64,000 nt of DNA, taken from NCBI GenBank assembly GCA_020205615.1, contig CM035168.1, positions 6,142,237 to 6,206,236 of the forward strand. The letters run 5' to 3'. How positions within the stretch are numbered: position 1 is the first letter of the stretch; the number at the start of each line of letters is the position of its first letter. The notes under the pieces were generated by a model. It was not told where the DNA came from, did not search any database, and saw only the letters and a list, made by a program, of their open reading frames with translations. Position numbers and translations under genes: made by a program. This document shows positions 1-11,831 of this stretch, one piece after another. This stretch comes from Panax quinquefolius. Its lineage: Eukaryota; Streptophyta; Magnoliopsida; Apiales; Araliaceae.

Positions 1-1466
1 CACATCAAATGCAAGTATCTTTAACGAAATAAGATCAACAGGTAATGTGATTGTGCCAACTTGGATCAAGCAAGATTTATAAATTGTAGATGTAACAAAG
101 GTTTCAACCAACGGAGTTTCAACAGATAAGTTAAAGTTCAATTTCTCCGGAGTCAAGTTTAAACGTTGAGCACAAGCAGGAGAGATAAAAGAATGGGTAG
201 AACCGGTATCTAGTAAGGTATAAACTTCGTAAGAGTTCAAGATTAGCTTACCCGTGATCACCTCGTTTGGGTTTCTCACATTTTGGCCAGTCACGACAAA
301 TGTCCTTCCTTGAACCACCGACTTGGTTTTGTCCGTAGTCGCTTTTGGTGCCGCCGTCCCAGTTGGACTTGACTTCGCTATCAGACAAAATCGGGCTATG
401 TGACCATTTTTTCCACAATTGAAACACACCTTGGAAGGCTGTGAACAATTTGGACTTATGTGTCCCTCCTCTCCGCATCTGTAGCATCTAACTGGCGGTC
501 GTTCTCCTCCCTAGAATTTGTTGTTGGTCTTGGTCTTTCACTGATGTCTTCCGTCTATCATTGAATCTCCTCTTTTGAAATTTCCACTGACTCACCTCTC
601 CTATTATCACGGCCACGATTACCACCGAGTGGTTACCGCTTTGTCCGTATTCTTCCTCTCCTCATTTGGTTATCATCGCCCGATGATCATTGCCACCCAG
701 ATGATGACAGGTTGTGGTCCATCTGGTTGAACATACTCATTATCACGCCTAATAATTGAGCCCTATTTACAACATCCAAATATAAAGAAAATTTATGAGA
801 GATAAGATATTGTCGAATCTCGGGTTTTGCACCTCTCGAAAACATTTGCGCCATATCGCTACTCATTTTCTACCAAATGAGGTGCAAACTCGATAACTCC
901 GCTGAACTTCGCCTCGCATCGGGACACCGCCATATTGTTCGCTCCAATCTAATAAACTCTACCTCTTCTTCATATGATGAATACTTTCGGAAAGTACTTG
1001 TCATTGAAACAGCTTTCTAAAATTTTTCCCAAGACATGTTGAGTCGCGGTCGGTCGGTACGCTTCACGATTCCCACCAAGAATCACCTCACCACGAAACA
1101 TAAAGGTGGCAAATGGAACCTTCGTTCCTCCGTGCGACCAAGACATCGAATATCTTGGTTATTTGCTTAACCCACATTTTCGCTTTTAATCGGATCGGGC
1201 TTTCCCCGTAAATCAGTGGTCCCAACTCCTTGAACTGCTTGTCATGATGCATCAAGCGCGCTATCATTTTCACCGTATTTTTTGTACACGAGTCTCCTCG
1301 CCCGATTTTTGAACCGCGAACTGCAAAAAAGCTTCCAAACATCGCATCATTCATCGTTTGCTTTCGGTAGTGTTGTTTACGGAGGAATATTGCCTTCCTC
1401 GCTGCATGTTCTCTTGAGTTGGTAATCAATGGTTGTTCCACAGCCTCATAGACTCCATTGTTAACG
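1..1466 (-). pseudogene. Chromovirus (Ty3/gypsy) gag-protease fragment, broken
   Basis: Read on the minus strand, this is the 5' coding part of a Ty3/gypsy retrotransposon. A gag core comes first, near 1,490-780. A CCHC-type zinc knuckle with [14 protein letters not shown] follows near 480-390, and the aspartic protease motif [12 protein letters not shown] lies near 230-180. Frames change several times and stops interrupt them. The first 230 bases are clearly homologous to 23,020-23,250 of the intact element further right, and 1,095-1,440 is homologous to the gag there. The piece is cut by the window edge on the left, where RT would follow, and ends abruptly at the copia LTR on the right. It therefore lacks the gag start, the primer site and the adjoining LTR end. 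Confidence 0.85.
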
Positions 1467-3360
1467 CTTAAGTAGTATGCACACAAGCCCATCATGTTTG
1501 ATGATAAAGCATATACTTTGTAACAATCTTATTCATTTATTAATAAAAAGTATTAATTTATTAAAGGCTTTTAATTATCTACATGATCTTTGTTTTATAA
1601 TATGTGATAAACCCATAGTTTTAAGCAATGCTTTTAGAATAATGATGATGATCATTCTAATGAGATCTAAATTCTTTGAAAGCTTAAAACTAAAATAGTT
1701 CCCAATCGTTGGATTACTAAATTGGGGATTAGTGAATCCGGATAGATTGGTACATCGTTGCTTGCTCATTGGATGAGGATGATTGATCTCATGATCATTT
1801 GTGTGGAGACTAAACACTAAAAGCATGTGTATGTAGGTGCTTATTAGAGAATAAGTTCATTTGAGCGTTGGCTCGCTAAGGAATACCTAATGGAGTTTTA
1901 CTTGCTGTCGATAGGAATTCTGTAGTGATAGTAGTCTAAGTGATCCTTGGACTTGAGATCATCATAGTATCTTGTGTATGATGAGTTATACTTTGACTTA
2001 TTCCTTAAGACCCTTAGGGTATATCAAAGGGTATGCTTGGGTATAATAAGTTGTACATGGAGATAATGTATGATCAATAAAGAATCTACCACTTCTAATA
2101 AAAGAAGAGAAATGTCCTATGTGATTCGATAAATGACAACCCAGTAGTCCTTGGCCAAGGCAGAATGAAATTAGAAAGGAGTTTCTAATTTGCATTATTT
2201 GGAGTTGTGCATTTAAGAGTCGAAATACATATAATTAAATAAAATAAGACTTGTGATAATTCCATGTCTTATATTTAATTGGGACATTGTATGGTGGAAG
2301 GATTGAATTATCGGTAACTATTTACTCAAAGGTTCTTTTTGATTAATGTTGAAATCTATATTATCTGGAAAGTCGTTGATCGCTAGGAGAGCTTATCCTA
2401 TTGTAGAATAAATATTATTTATTTAAATAAATTAATTATTTAATTTATTTATTTAAATAAGATTAAAATTGTTCTAATTGATTTATTCACAACCTTAGGT
2501 TTAATATGGAGAACCTAAAGGGTCACACCATAAAAGGAAGAATAATTATTTAAGAAATTAATGGCATAATCGTAATAATATATTAAGTATATTTAATTTA
2601 ATCTATGGTGATAGAATAAATTAAATAGCTTAATATATATTATTATTTAATATTTTAGAAATATTAAATATAAATTAATAAGAGGAGTCTTATTAATATT
2701 ATTACAATTATTATTATTATTTTAATTTCTAAAAGAGTTTAGGAATTAATTTAATATAAGTACTCTCATTTATTCCTAATTGGATTAGGAAGAAAAATTA
2801 GTTAAAGGAGTTTAATTAATTATCCCTAATAAGATTAGGGAGCTTAATTAATTAAAAGAATTTAATTAATTAAATAAATCCCAATTCCTTAATTGTTAAG
2901 GTGGGTTGCCCATCTACATAAATAAGAGGAGTCTTATTATGGGTGTGGGGGTTGTTGACTTTTACAACATCGTAATAATTCCAATTTGTTGGAGAGTCGT
3001 CCTTTTTCTATAGAGATAGAAAAACTAGGGTTTGAGCCATACTTACCCATCTTCTTGAATCTTTATTTTTCCTTGGTGGATCACCTCTGAGGCCAAACAT
3101 ATGGGTGGCTAACGTTGATCGAAGGAAGGAACAAAACCGGTGGATTCAGTTGAGCGAAAAAGGATTTGGAGGTGAACTTGTACACGAGGAAGCTCGATCT
3201 TCAAGGGTATGATTTTATTCTTTATCTTTTCGTTTAATTAATAATTATGCATAAAGGGTGATCCGGGTATATGGTTTGTAAATTTTTTTTAAAACTCGAT
3301 TTTACGTTTTAAGCACTTTTATGCAATTTGATTGCGTTCTTGAATATTACAAACCTAACA
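1467..3360 (+). repeat. 5' LTR of the copia element
   Basis: Collinear with the 3' LTR at 9,073-10,966 over its whole length. Long identical stretches are separated by short clusters of mismatches, for example near 1,806-1,830 and 3,270-3,320. It ends ...CCTAACA at 3,360. Its second half is very AT-rich and has repeated TTAATTAATT and AGGAGTTTAATT motifs around 2,790-2,880. Confidence 0.93.
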
Positions 3361-3361
3361 G

Positions 3362-3373
3362 TGGCATCGAGCC
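3362..3373 (+). other. Primer binding site of the copia element
   Basis: TGGCATCGAGCC begins one base after the LTR end. It resembles the usual plant copia site TGGTATCAGAGC, which pairs with initiator methionine tRNA. Two or three positions differ, in keeping with an aged copy. Confidence 0.7.
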
Positions 3374-3551
3374 AAACCTTTATGCGAATTATTAATTATT
3401 TCAAATTTGATATGTATATTGATATGTGTTTAGAACAATTTAATTGGGCATAATTTTATTGTATAAAATTTATTTAAAAAAAAATAATAAAAAAAAAAAA
3501 AGATCCGTGATTCATTTGCTATATGTCCAATGTAATATTTCATTTATTTGT

Positions 3552-3553
<2 letters not shown>

Positions 3554-3608
<55 letters not shown>

Positions 3609-3625
3609 CTATAACGTGCGAGAGC

Positions 3626-3690
<65 letters not shown>

Positions 3691-3801
3691 CTATAACTTG
3701 CCACGGTTTTTGAAATGCCCTGAAATCAAAGCAACTCGGATATTTATATATATATATTACTTGTGTTACTTGTATCCTACAACTAATGATTTCATCCCAT
3801 G

Positions 3802-3897
<96 letters not shown>
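3554..3897. repeat. (AT)n tracts in the copia leader
   Basis: Three long pure or nearly pure AT runs at about 3,554-3,605, 3,630-3,690 and 3,806-3,897 are separated by short unique DNA. Another AT run lies at 5,190-5,312. Reading frames through these (IYIYIY) are artefacts. Confidence 0.95.
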
Positions 3898-3900
<3 letters not shown>

Positions 3901-3959
3901 TATGGCGATTTTTTTAAAATGGGATTATTATTATATATTAATAATATATAATATTCTTA

Positions 3960-4660
3960 ATTATTTTATTATTAAAATAAAAGTTTATTTTAATTTTAAA
4001 ATAAAAAGTTTATTTTAATCTTAAAATAAAAAAGGTTTATTTTAATTTTAAAATTAAATTTCATGCTAACTAATTAGAGTTGGAATTGGATTCCATGATA
4101 ACTAATTGGAGTTGAAATTGGATTATATGTTTCCTTAAATAAAGGAGTTTATTTAGATATGAAATAAGATTTCATATTATTCAAAATAAAGGAGTTTATT
4201 TGTGAATAGAAAGAATCCTAATTTCCTTAAATAAAAGGTTTATTTAAATATGGAATAATATTTCATATTATTCAAAATAAAGAGTTTATTTGTGAATAGG
4301 AAAAGAATATCCGTGTTTCCTTTAATAAAGATTTTTTTTTTTTACATGGAATTGGATTCCATAATTAATTAAAATAAAGGAGTTTATTTGTGATTAAAAA
4401 TTTTTGATTAAAATAAAAGAGTTTATTTAAGATATGAAATAAGTTTTCATATTACCCAAAATAAAGGAGTTTATTTTGACATGGAATTGGATTCCATAAT
4501 TAATTAAAATAAAGGAGTTTATTTTGATTAAAGATTTTGATTAAAATAAAATAGTTTATTTTATTCAAAATTGGATAAATTAAAATAAAATAGTTTTATT
4601 TTGATTTAAATTTGGATTAAAATAAAGGAGTTTATTTTGATTCAAAAATAGATTTTATAC
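3960..4660. repeat. Array of AATAAA..GTTTATT short inverted repeats in the copia leader
   Basis: A unit close to AATAAAGGAGTTTATT recurs more than ten times with spacers of about 20-60 bases. These spacers are often ATGGAATTGGATTCCAT or TTTCATATTA. Each unit is self-complementary (AATAAA against TTTATT). The array sits between the primer site and the first gag remnant, so it is untranslated leader. Confidence 0.85.
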
Positions 4661-5189
4661 TAACTAAATTTGCCCATTAAATGATATCAATATATATATT
4701 AAATGTTTATTATTCATAAGATGAATGTTATTTATTGATACATATGGTGATGTGTATATGATAATAAATGGGATTGATTATGGACTATTGACCATATGAT
4801 TGGATTTTATTTTAGTTGGATGCATGAATGTATGGGTTTTATTAAATGGAGTCTGCGTGTACCTCGTCTTCTCTAATTTTTTCTTAATGTAAATTCTATC
4901 TCCTCCTATGTACTTCCCTTGATTTGTGATCAAGGTTTCTATTTATTTTAAATAGTTTTGTAATAGGAATAGTTAGAATTAATTTTGAAAAATTGGAGAT
5001 CAAGGAAGCGAGGCGCTTGAAGACCCGTTTGTAATGGAGCAGGGTTTAAATGTAATAGTTATATTTAAATATTAATTCTTGCACCCCTAGGGTTTGACCT
5101 TTTGGTTCACTTGGTGGCTCTAGTGAACCAAACTAGAATAAAAGTCCATAATCAATCCGGGTAGAATATAGTATTCTATATGTGCATGC

Positions 5190-5222
<33 letters not shown>

Positions 5223-5268
5223 AACATATTATATATTATGTTCTTAATGTATTCATTAATATAATATA

Positions 5269-5314
<46 letters not shown>

Positions 5315-5460
5315 TGCTTGCAAACAAGATGAGACAAATTAATAACAAACCCCTCAATTTTTATATTAAGTCCTAAGCGTTCAAAGATATTTGGAATATC
5401 GAGCGTTAAGCCTTCTAGCATGATAAAATTAATAGAGTATTAAATATTTAATATGAGTTT

Positions 5461-5754
5461 GTTGTGTCACCACAAGGCAAGTATTAAGTATTTAAGATGT
5501 TAATTTATTACATTTGATGCTTATAAAGAAAATTGAACAATATTGTTTTGTTGTGTCACCACAAGGATGATATTTTTCTTTTTGAATATATGGAGTGCTA
5601 GGTCGGACTTAACTTGGATAATTTTGATTCGGATGTGCCACCACTTGATCAAAATAATCTAAGAGGCAAAAAGAAAAGGAGTTGCATAGTTGATGTAATT
5701 GACAAAAGTTGTCTACCTATTTATTTATATATAGTTTGTTGTGTCACCACAAGG
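5461..5754 (+). repeat. Three copies of a TTGTGTCACCACAA hairpin motif
   Basis: GTTGTGTCACCACAAGG occurs exactly at 5,461-5,477, 5,550-5,566 and 5,738-5,754. TTGTG and CACAA can pair around a TCAC loop. The sequence between copies differs, so only the hairpin and a few neighbouring bases are kept. It lies in the copia leader upstream of gag. Confidence 0.9.
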
Positions 5755-5949
5755 CTATATACATTTGAAATGGGATCCTTATTCTCACTAGCAAATCTTT
5801 AATTAGATATTGTCGAACTATATATATTGAGGTAATATAGTTTGAAGAAAATAGTGGGAGATACCAATTTAAAACAAGACCTAAATTATTTTGGTAATTA
5901 ATAAAAGAATGTATGTTAAAATGTTGTTAATTACAAATTCATTTACGAA

Positions 5950-6755
5950 ATTTTACAATGTCTAAATTACTATCAACTGCGTAGCATATTAGATGCTAAA
6001 TTAACTTGGACCAAATTTAAGCGGATTGGTTAAGGAATTTGAGAATAGTTCTCATAGCTAAAAAGCTATCTTATGTCCTTAATCGCGCCTATCCACGTAA
6101 TGGTTGCGAACAATGCCTCTGAGGAAGAGATTGCTACTTTTAGAAAGTGGCAAGATGATGCACAATTGGCTCGATGCATCATGCTCGCATCCATGAGTAA
6201 CGAGCTTGACGTCGACATGAAACTATGGATGCTCTTACTATATTCACGCACATCAAGTAGTTGATGGTGAGGAAAGTAGGGTGATAGATATCGAGATATC
6301 TAAGGAGCTCTTCCGATCTAGAATGGCCAATGGCACTATATAAATGAGACAAAAAAAAATTTTAACATAATCAATTTGATTGATCAATTAGGACAACTGG
6401 TTTTGTCATGGATGGAGAGTTGAGCCAAGATTTGATCTTGCACTCACTCCGGACTCCTTTTACAATTGTTGTGAATTTTTCATATGAACAAGCTAGATAT
6501 CGACCTCATTGATTTGCTTAACATGTTGAAAAATGTTGAGAGTCACTTTCCAACCAAGAAAGACCATGTCTTCTTGGTAGGGGCCAAAGGATCTTACGAA
6601 AGAAGAACGATTCAAAGAAGGTAAATAGAAAGGCGTAAACAAAGGATAATAAGAACAAAAGCGTCACGGATATAGCAAAGGAGCTTGCTTCCATTTGCAA
6701 TAAGCTTTGGACCTTTGGAAGGAAAGCTGAGAAGCATCTTGCGAGTGGCTAACCA
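5950..6755 (+). pseudogene. Copia gag remnant
   Basis: Fragments in shifting frames match copia gag (UBN2-type). They include an ASEEEIATFRKWQDDAQLAR segment near 6,112-6,171, then ASMSNEL, then later a stretch resembling the DLIDLLNMLKNVESHF region near 6,500-6,550. A basic tail follows with a lost zinc knuckle (SICNK, near 6,690-6,705). Stops and frame changes occur at intervals of 50-200 bases. In an intact element gag would form the capsid and package the RNA. Confidence 0.8.
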
Positions 6756-6799
6756 AAAGAAGCTTAGTGAAGTTTGGTTACAAATACAATTTTGTTCAT

Positions 6800-7090
6800 G
6801 ATTTAAATAAATTTTTCTTTAAGTCGAGGTTCTACTTGGGTATTGGATCTGAGCTTTGGTTATCATAAATATAGATTTATGAAGGGACCAAGCAGAAGTG
6901 GAAAGCTGAACATAGATAAGTAATCCTATGTGTGGGAAATGAAGCAAAGGTTTCTGCATTAGCCATAGAAACTTATAGTTTAGCAATCCCTACGGGCAAA
7001 TCTATTAAGTCAATAAGTTGTTATTGTATTCCAGTACTTGTTATAAACATTATTTCCATTTTATTGTTGGACAATGAAATCTTTGGTATT
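6800..7090 (+). pseudogene. Copia protease / pre-integrase remnant
   Basis: A STWVLD-like stretch near 6,830-6,850 corresponds to the copia protease active-site region (usually WVLDTG). The catalytic motif is not preserved. Around 6,935-7,065 the residues VGNEAKVSALAIETYSLAIP and a CYCIPVLVINIISI segment match the conserved copia protease-GAG_pre-integrase join. The part that normally leads into the integrase core is missing. Confidence 0.7.
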
Positions 7091-7239
7091 ATATTTAAGA
7101 ACAATTGTTGTTCTATTTATAATAATAATAATGTTTTGTATAGAATGCGAATATTACTTAATGGATTTTATATACTTGACTTACATGAAAATAATTTTGC
7201 ATATTGAACAAATTAGTATAAGAAAAGGAGATGATCATT

Positions 7240-9060
7240 CAAAGAGTTGAATGTGTGTATTTGCTGAGAAATACAAGTATGAATTATTTGAAAGGTTCAA
7301 AGATCAGAAGTGAAACAAATTGACAAAGTATTAAGATTCTTTGATTAGATCAAGGAATAAATACTTGTGCAATAAGTTTCTAGATCATCTCGAATGGTTT
7401 TCTCATAATGGGCGCCTCGATCGCATGATAATTGATTGATGTATCTAAAAGGAAAAATCATACCTTGTTGGACATGGTGCGGTCCATAATGATTTTACCG
7501 ACATTCCAGTATCCTTCTAGGGTCATGTCCTAGAAATGGTTGCATATCTACGAAAAGGTAACCTCAAAATTCAGTGCCCCAAGACTCCATAAAAGTTATG
7601 GACATGGAGGATTCCTAATCTTAAGTATGTTAAGATAAGTGGTTGTCCAACTTATGTGAAAAGGTTTCAAAGGATAAGCTTGGGACAAGATTTGACAAGT
7701 GTCGATTTGTGGGACATCCTAAAGTAAGTTTAGGGTATATGTTCTATAATCACCTTAGCAAAAGGTGTTTATTGTGAAACACGCGCCTTCTAAGATAAAT
7801 GTGTTTATCATTGAAGGGGGGGCTAGTGGGAGGATAATAGATCTTGAAGAGTTCAAGAACCACAAAACACACTATAAAGTCAAATAAGATGAACACATAG
7901 ATGGACCTATTGTACCACAATTGAATCGTAAATGCGGAATAGTACCAGAAGATACACAGGAGGTATGGATTCATCATAGATGATGATGATGAGGTACACA
8001 TCATAGAAGATGATGATCCGATTACATCTGATGAGATAAGTGTTGTAGACACTCGAGAAATGGATTGAAGCAAGTTTCTCAAATATGGAACATTCGTTTT
8101 GATGAGGCAATCAAAAGAGTTTGATTTTATCAAAAATAAGAATGAACCTAGTGTGTACAAAAGGGTCGATGGGAGCATCGTGACATTCCTAGTACTATAT
8201 GTTGATATACTACGGATAAGGAATGACATACCAATGCTACTGATCGATAAAGATAAAGTTGTCTAAACATTCCTCCATGAATGATTTGGAAGAGTATCTT
8301 AATTGGGGATAAAATCTATATAGATAGATTTAACGGGATGCTCGACTTAACCCAAGGAACGTATATTCATTTGATGCTAAAGTCGTTTAGCATGGCAAAC
8401 TCAAGAGATGTCTCATGTCGATGAGCTATGGAGTGTATCTCTCTTAATAGTCCCCACAGACTCACGAAAAGAGAGGTCGCATGAGTGACAATCATGTATG
8501 CAATGAAATATCTGAGACTGATGTTGATCGGTCATATTATGGAGAAGTTCACTATGAGTCGATGAAAAACATCTTAAAGTGCTTAGCAGGCACTAAGGAT
8601 GTGATCATATTCATGGTGGAGTCTAAATTAAAACTAGAGGGCTTAACAGACTCAAGTTTTTCGAGACGAGACCAAGGCACGACGAAAATCCACTTTAAGG
8701 TAAAGGGTTACCTTGAGCAGTGGTGTAGTGAATTGGAAAGGTTCCAAACAATGAAAAAGAGTTCTTTGGTTTAGTGATAAAGACAAAGTAAGTAGCTATA
8801 AATGAAGGCTGCAAGTTGATTGTTTGGATAAAAGTTCATTCTGAAACTAGGAATAGTTCCTAAGTCTCATCTTGGATCTAAACATGTGTTGTGGCACTTT
8901 CATTTGATTATTAGAATCATTGAAAGATGGGAAATCACTATAGAGATAGTGGACTCTCATGAACAACATTACATATCCATTAACTAAAGCTTATCCAACG
9001 GCGGGATAATCGTCACTTAGAGAAGAAGAGTATGAGATACCATGACGATTGGCTTTAGTG
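7240..9060 (+). pseudogene. Copia integrase / RT / RNase H remnants
   Basis: Broken frames show, in order, a relic of the integrase end (7,460-7,760, including LKYVKI and a VGHPKVSLGYMFY-like stretch), an RT catalytic relic LYVDILRIRND (8,195-8,225, for the usual LYVDDIL), and an RNase H-side segment. That segment (8,545-8,700) has ILKCLAGTKD and GLTDSSF. A tail near 8,930-9,060 ends close to MRYHDDW, the usual copia C terminus. Most of the RT palm is deleted. The second RT aspartate is replaced by I, so the polymerase could not work even if in frame. Confidence 0.8.
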
Positions 9061-9061
9061 C

Positions 9062-9072
9062 AAGTGGGAGAT
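9062..9072 (+). other. Polypurine tract of the copia element
   Basis: AAGTGGGAGAT lies directly before the TG that opens the 3' LTR, where plus-strand DNA synthesis is primed in LTR retrotransposons. Confidence 0.8.
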
Positions 9073-10966
9073 TGAAAGTAGTATGCACACAAGCGATCAT
9101 GTTTGATGATAAAGCATATACTTTGTAACAATCTTATTCATTTATTAATAAAAGTATTAATTTATTAAAGGCTTTTAATTATCTACATGATCTTTGTTTT
9201 ATAATATGTGATAAACCCATAGTTTTAAGCAATGCTTTTAGAATAATGATGATGATCATTCTAATGAGATCTAAATTCTTTGAAAGCTTAAAACTAAAAT
9301 AGTTCCCAATCGTTGGATTACTAAATTGGGGATTAGTGAATCCGGATAGATTGGTACATCGTTGCTTGCTCATTGGATGAGGATGATTGATCTCATGATC
9401 ATTTGTGTGGAACAAAGCTAAAGCAAGTATGTAGGTGCTTATTAGAGAATAAGTTCACTTTGAGCGTTGGCTCATTAAGGAATACCTAATGGAGTTTTAC
9501 TTGCTGTCGATAGGAATTCTGTAGTGATAGTAGTCTAGTGATCCTTGGACTTGAGATCATCATAGTATCTTGTGTATGATGAGTTATACTTTGACTTATT
9601 CCTTAAGACCCTTAGGGTATATCAAAGGGTATGCTTGGGTATAATAAGTTGTACATGGAGATAATGTATGATCGATAAAGAATCTACCACTTCTAATAAA
9701 GAAGAGAAATGTCTATGTGATTCGATAAATGACAACCCGATAGTCCTTGGCGGCGAGAATGAAATTAGAAAGGAGTTTCTAATTTGCATTATTTGGAGTT
9801 AATGCATTTAAGAGTCGAAATACATATAATTAAATAAAATAAGACTTGTGATAATTCCATGTCTTATATTTAATTGGGACATTGTATGGTGGAAGGATTG
9901 AATTGTCTGGTAACTATTTACTCAAAGGTTCTTTATGATTAATGTTGAAATCTATATTATCTGGAAAGTCGTTGATCATTGGGGAGGCTTATCCTATTGT
10001 AGAATAAATATTATTTATTTAAATAAATTAATTGTTTAATTTATTTATTTAAATAAGATTAGAATTATTCTAATTGATTTATTCACAATAGGTTTAATAT
10101 GGAGAACCTAAAGGGTCACACCATAAAAGGAAGAATAATTATTTAAGAAATTAATGGCATAATCGTAATAATATGTTAAGTATATTTAATTTAATCTATG
10201 GTGATAGAATAAATTAAATAGCTTAATATTTATTATTTAATATTTTAGAAATATTAAATATAAATTAATAAGAGGAGTCTTATTAATATTATTACAATTA
10301 TTATTATTATTTTAATTTCTAAAAGAGTTTAGGAATTAATTTAATATAAGTACTCTCATTTATTCCTAATTGGATTAGGAAGAAAAATTAGTTAAAGGAG
10401 TTTAATTAATTATCCCTAATAAGATTAGGGAGCTTAATTAATTAAAAGAATTTAATTAATTAAATAAATCCCAATTCCTTAATTGTTAAGGTGGGTTGCC
10501 CACATCTATAAATAAGAGGAGTCTTATTATGGGTGTGGGGGTTGTTGACTTTTACAACATACGTAATAATTCCAATTTGTTGGAGAGTACGTCCTTTTTC
10601 TATAGAGATAGAAAACTAGGGTTTGAGCCATAACACCCATCTTCTTGAATCTTTATTTTTCCTTGGTGGATCACCTCTGAGAGGCCAAACATATGGGTGG
10701 CTAACGTTGATCGAAAGGAAGGAACAAAACCCGGTGGATTCAAGTTGAGCGAAAAGGATTTGGAGGTGAACTTGTACACGAGGATCTTCGCTCTTCAAGG
10801 GTATGATTTTATTCTTTATTCTTTTTTTCGTTTAATTAATAATTATGCATAAAAGGGGTGATCCATCAATATGGTTTGTAAATTTTTTAAACTCTGATTT
10901 TTACAAATCGTTTAGCAATATTTTTTATGCAATTTGATTGCGTTCTTGAATATTACAAACCTAACA
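9073..10966 (+). repeat. 3' LTR of the copia element
   Basis: It starts TGAAAGTAGTATGCACAC and ends ...CCTAACA. It is the second copy of 1,467-3,360. Differences between the two copies are clustered short replacements and indels rather than evenly spread substitutions. Confidence 0.93.
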
Positions 10967-11831
10967 CGGCAAAGATACTAATAAAACACCTCAACATTAA
11001 ATCCTTCAATTATAACCACATAAAATAAATAAATCCATCATTTATATCCACGTCAAATAAATATTTTCTTATCATATAAATTAATAATTAATTATTCACA
11101 AATAATATTACGAATCACAATTATGACAACCAAAGTAGTTCCTGGGAAAAGGGGCTTTCCAATAAGGGTTTCTCCTTACTCGGCGCAATTAATTAGGTAC
11201 CAAACCTCTCCTGTAATGTAACTTTCTAGACATTGCCAATAATGCTATCTAATAATATTATTCAAATAATATAAATTATTGATCCGATAATGGAAAATAT
11301 CGCAAAGTGACAATTATCAAACAACAATAATATAAAATATCAACACGTAAATTATCAAATCAATAAAATAAAATATTGAAAAATAATTCTTTAATAATTA
11401 TTAAGTAGTGTCTTCTTACGTAAGAATCAATAATTTAAAATATATCATGCAATATCGTGTGCTACTATGCAACCAATGCCAGACATTATATTTTAACCAA
11501 TGTATTCCAACAACTCAGTAATTAACGGTAATAACTACGCCGTTATTTATAAAAACTCAAACTTGTCGCTTTCTTCATCCGGCAGCTTATTCTACATTAT
11601 GAGGTTTCACGAATGGTACTACTACCGTCATTTAATATTCCTTCACTACAAGAATATTCCACGCACCAAACGAATATTCTCCGATAAAAATGAATATTTT
11701 ATAACCACTTTATTTTGTAAAATTTGCATTTCACCCATAACCAAAGTATTATATTAAATTAACTCCTAATTATTTCAAGATAATAAATAGAGAAAATTTA
11801 ATTTTATTCATAATAAGTTGAGGTCTTATAT
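10967..11831 (-). repeat. Chromovirus LTR fragment
   Basis: On the minus strand this begins TATAAGACCTCAAC and is homologous to the first 850 or so bases of the solo LTR at 24,131-26,733. Shared stretches include the CTTACGTAAGAA region and GGTTTGGTACC (GGTTTGGTCACC there). It stops at the copia 3' LTR. Together with 1-1,466 it looks like two separated pieces of one older minus-strand element, with the LTR 3' part, primer site and gag start lost between them. Confidence 0.75.

Larger units (their letters stand above)
1467..10966 (+). mobile_element. Ty1/copia LTR retrotransposon, structurally complete, coding-dead
   Basis: Two direct LTRs of about 1.89 kb (1,467-3,360 and 9,073-10,966) bound a 5.7-kb interior. 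A primer site related to the initiator-Met tRNA type follows the 5' LTR, and a purine tract precedes the 3' LTR. Interior pieces run in copia order: gag, protease, integrase, RT, RNase H, all on the plus strand. Every domain is shortened or frameshifted, and much of integrase and RT is missing, so it cannot supply its own proteins. The 3' LTR starts TG and ends CA; the 5' LTR start appears mutated. No target-site duplication is visible: the left flank reads TAACG and the right flank CGGCA. The gag resembles Tork-like copia lineages, but the lineage is not certain. Confidence 0.92.

Noticed and set aside
3698..4018. A 106-codon open frame rich in IYIYIY
   Set aside because: It is a translation of the (AT)n tract and the AATAAA array in the copia leader. 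No protein family fits.
3960..4660. A CRISPR-like array of regularly spaced repeats
   Set aside because: Units are diverged, spacers vary in length, there are no cas genes, and the setting is a plant retrotransposon leader.
8481..8774. A 97-codon open frame as an independent gene
   Set aside because: It is the RNase H-side remnant of the copia polyprotein, in the expected order and strand.
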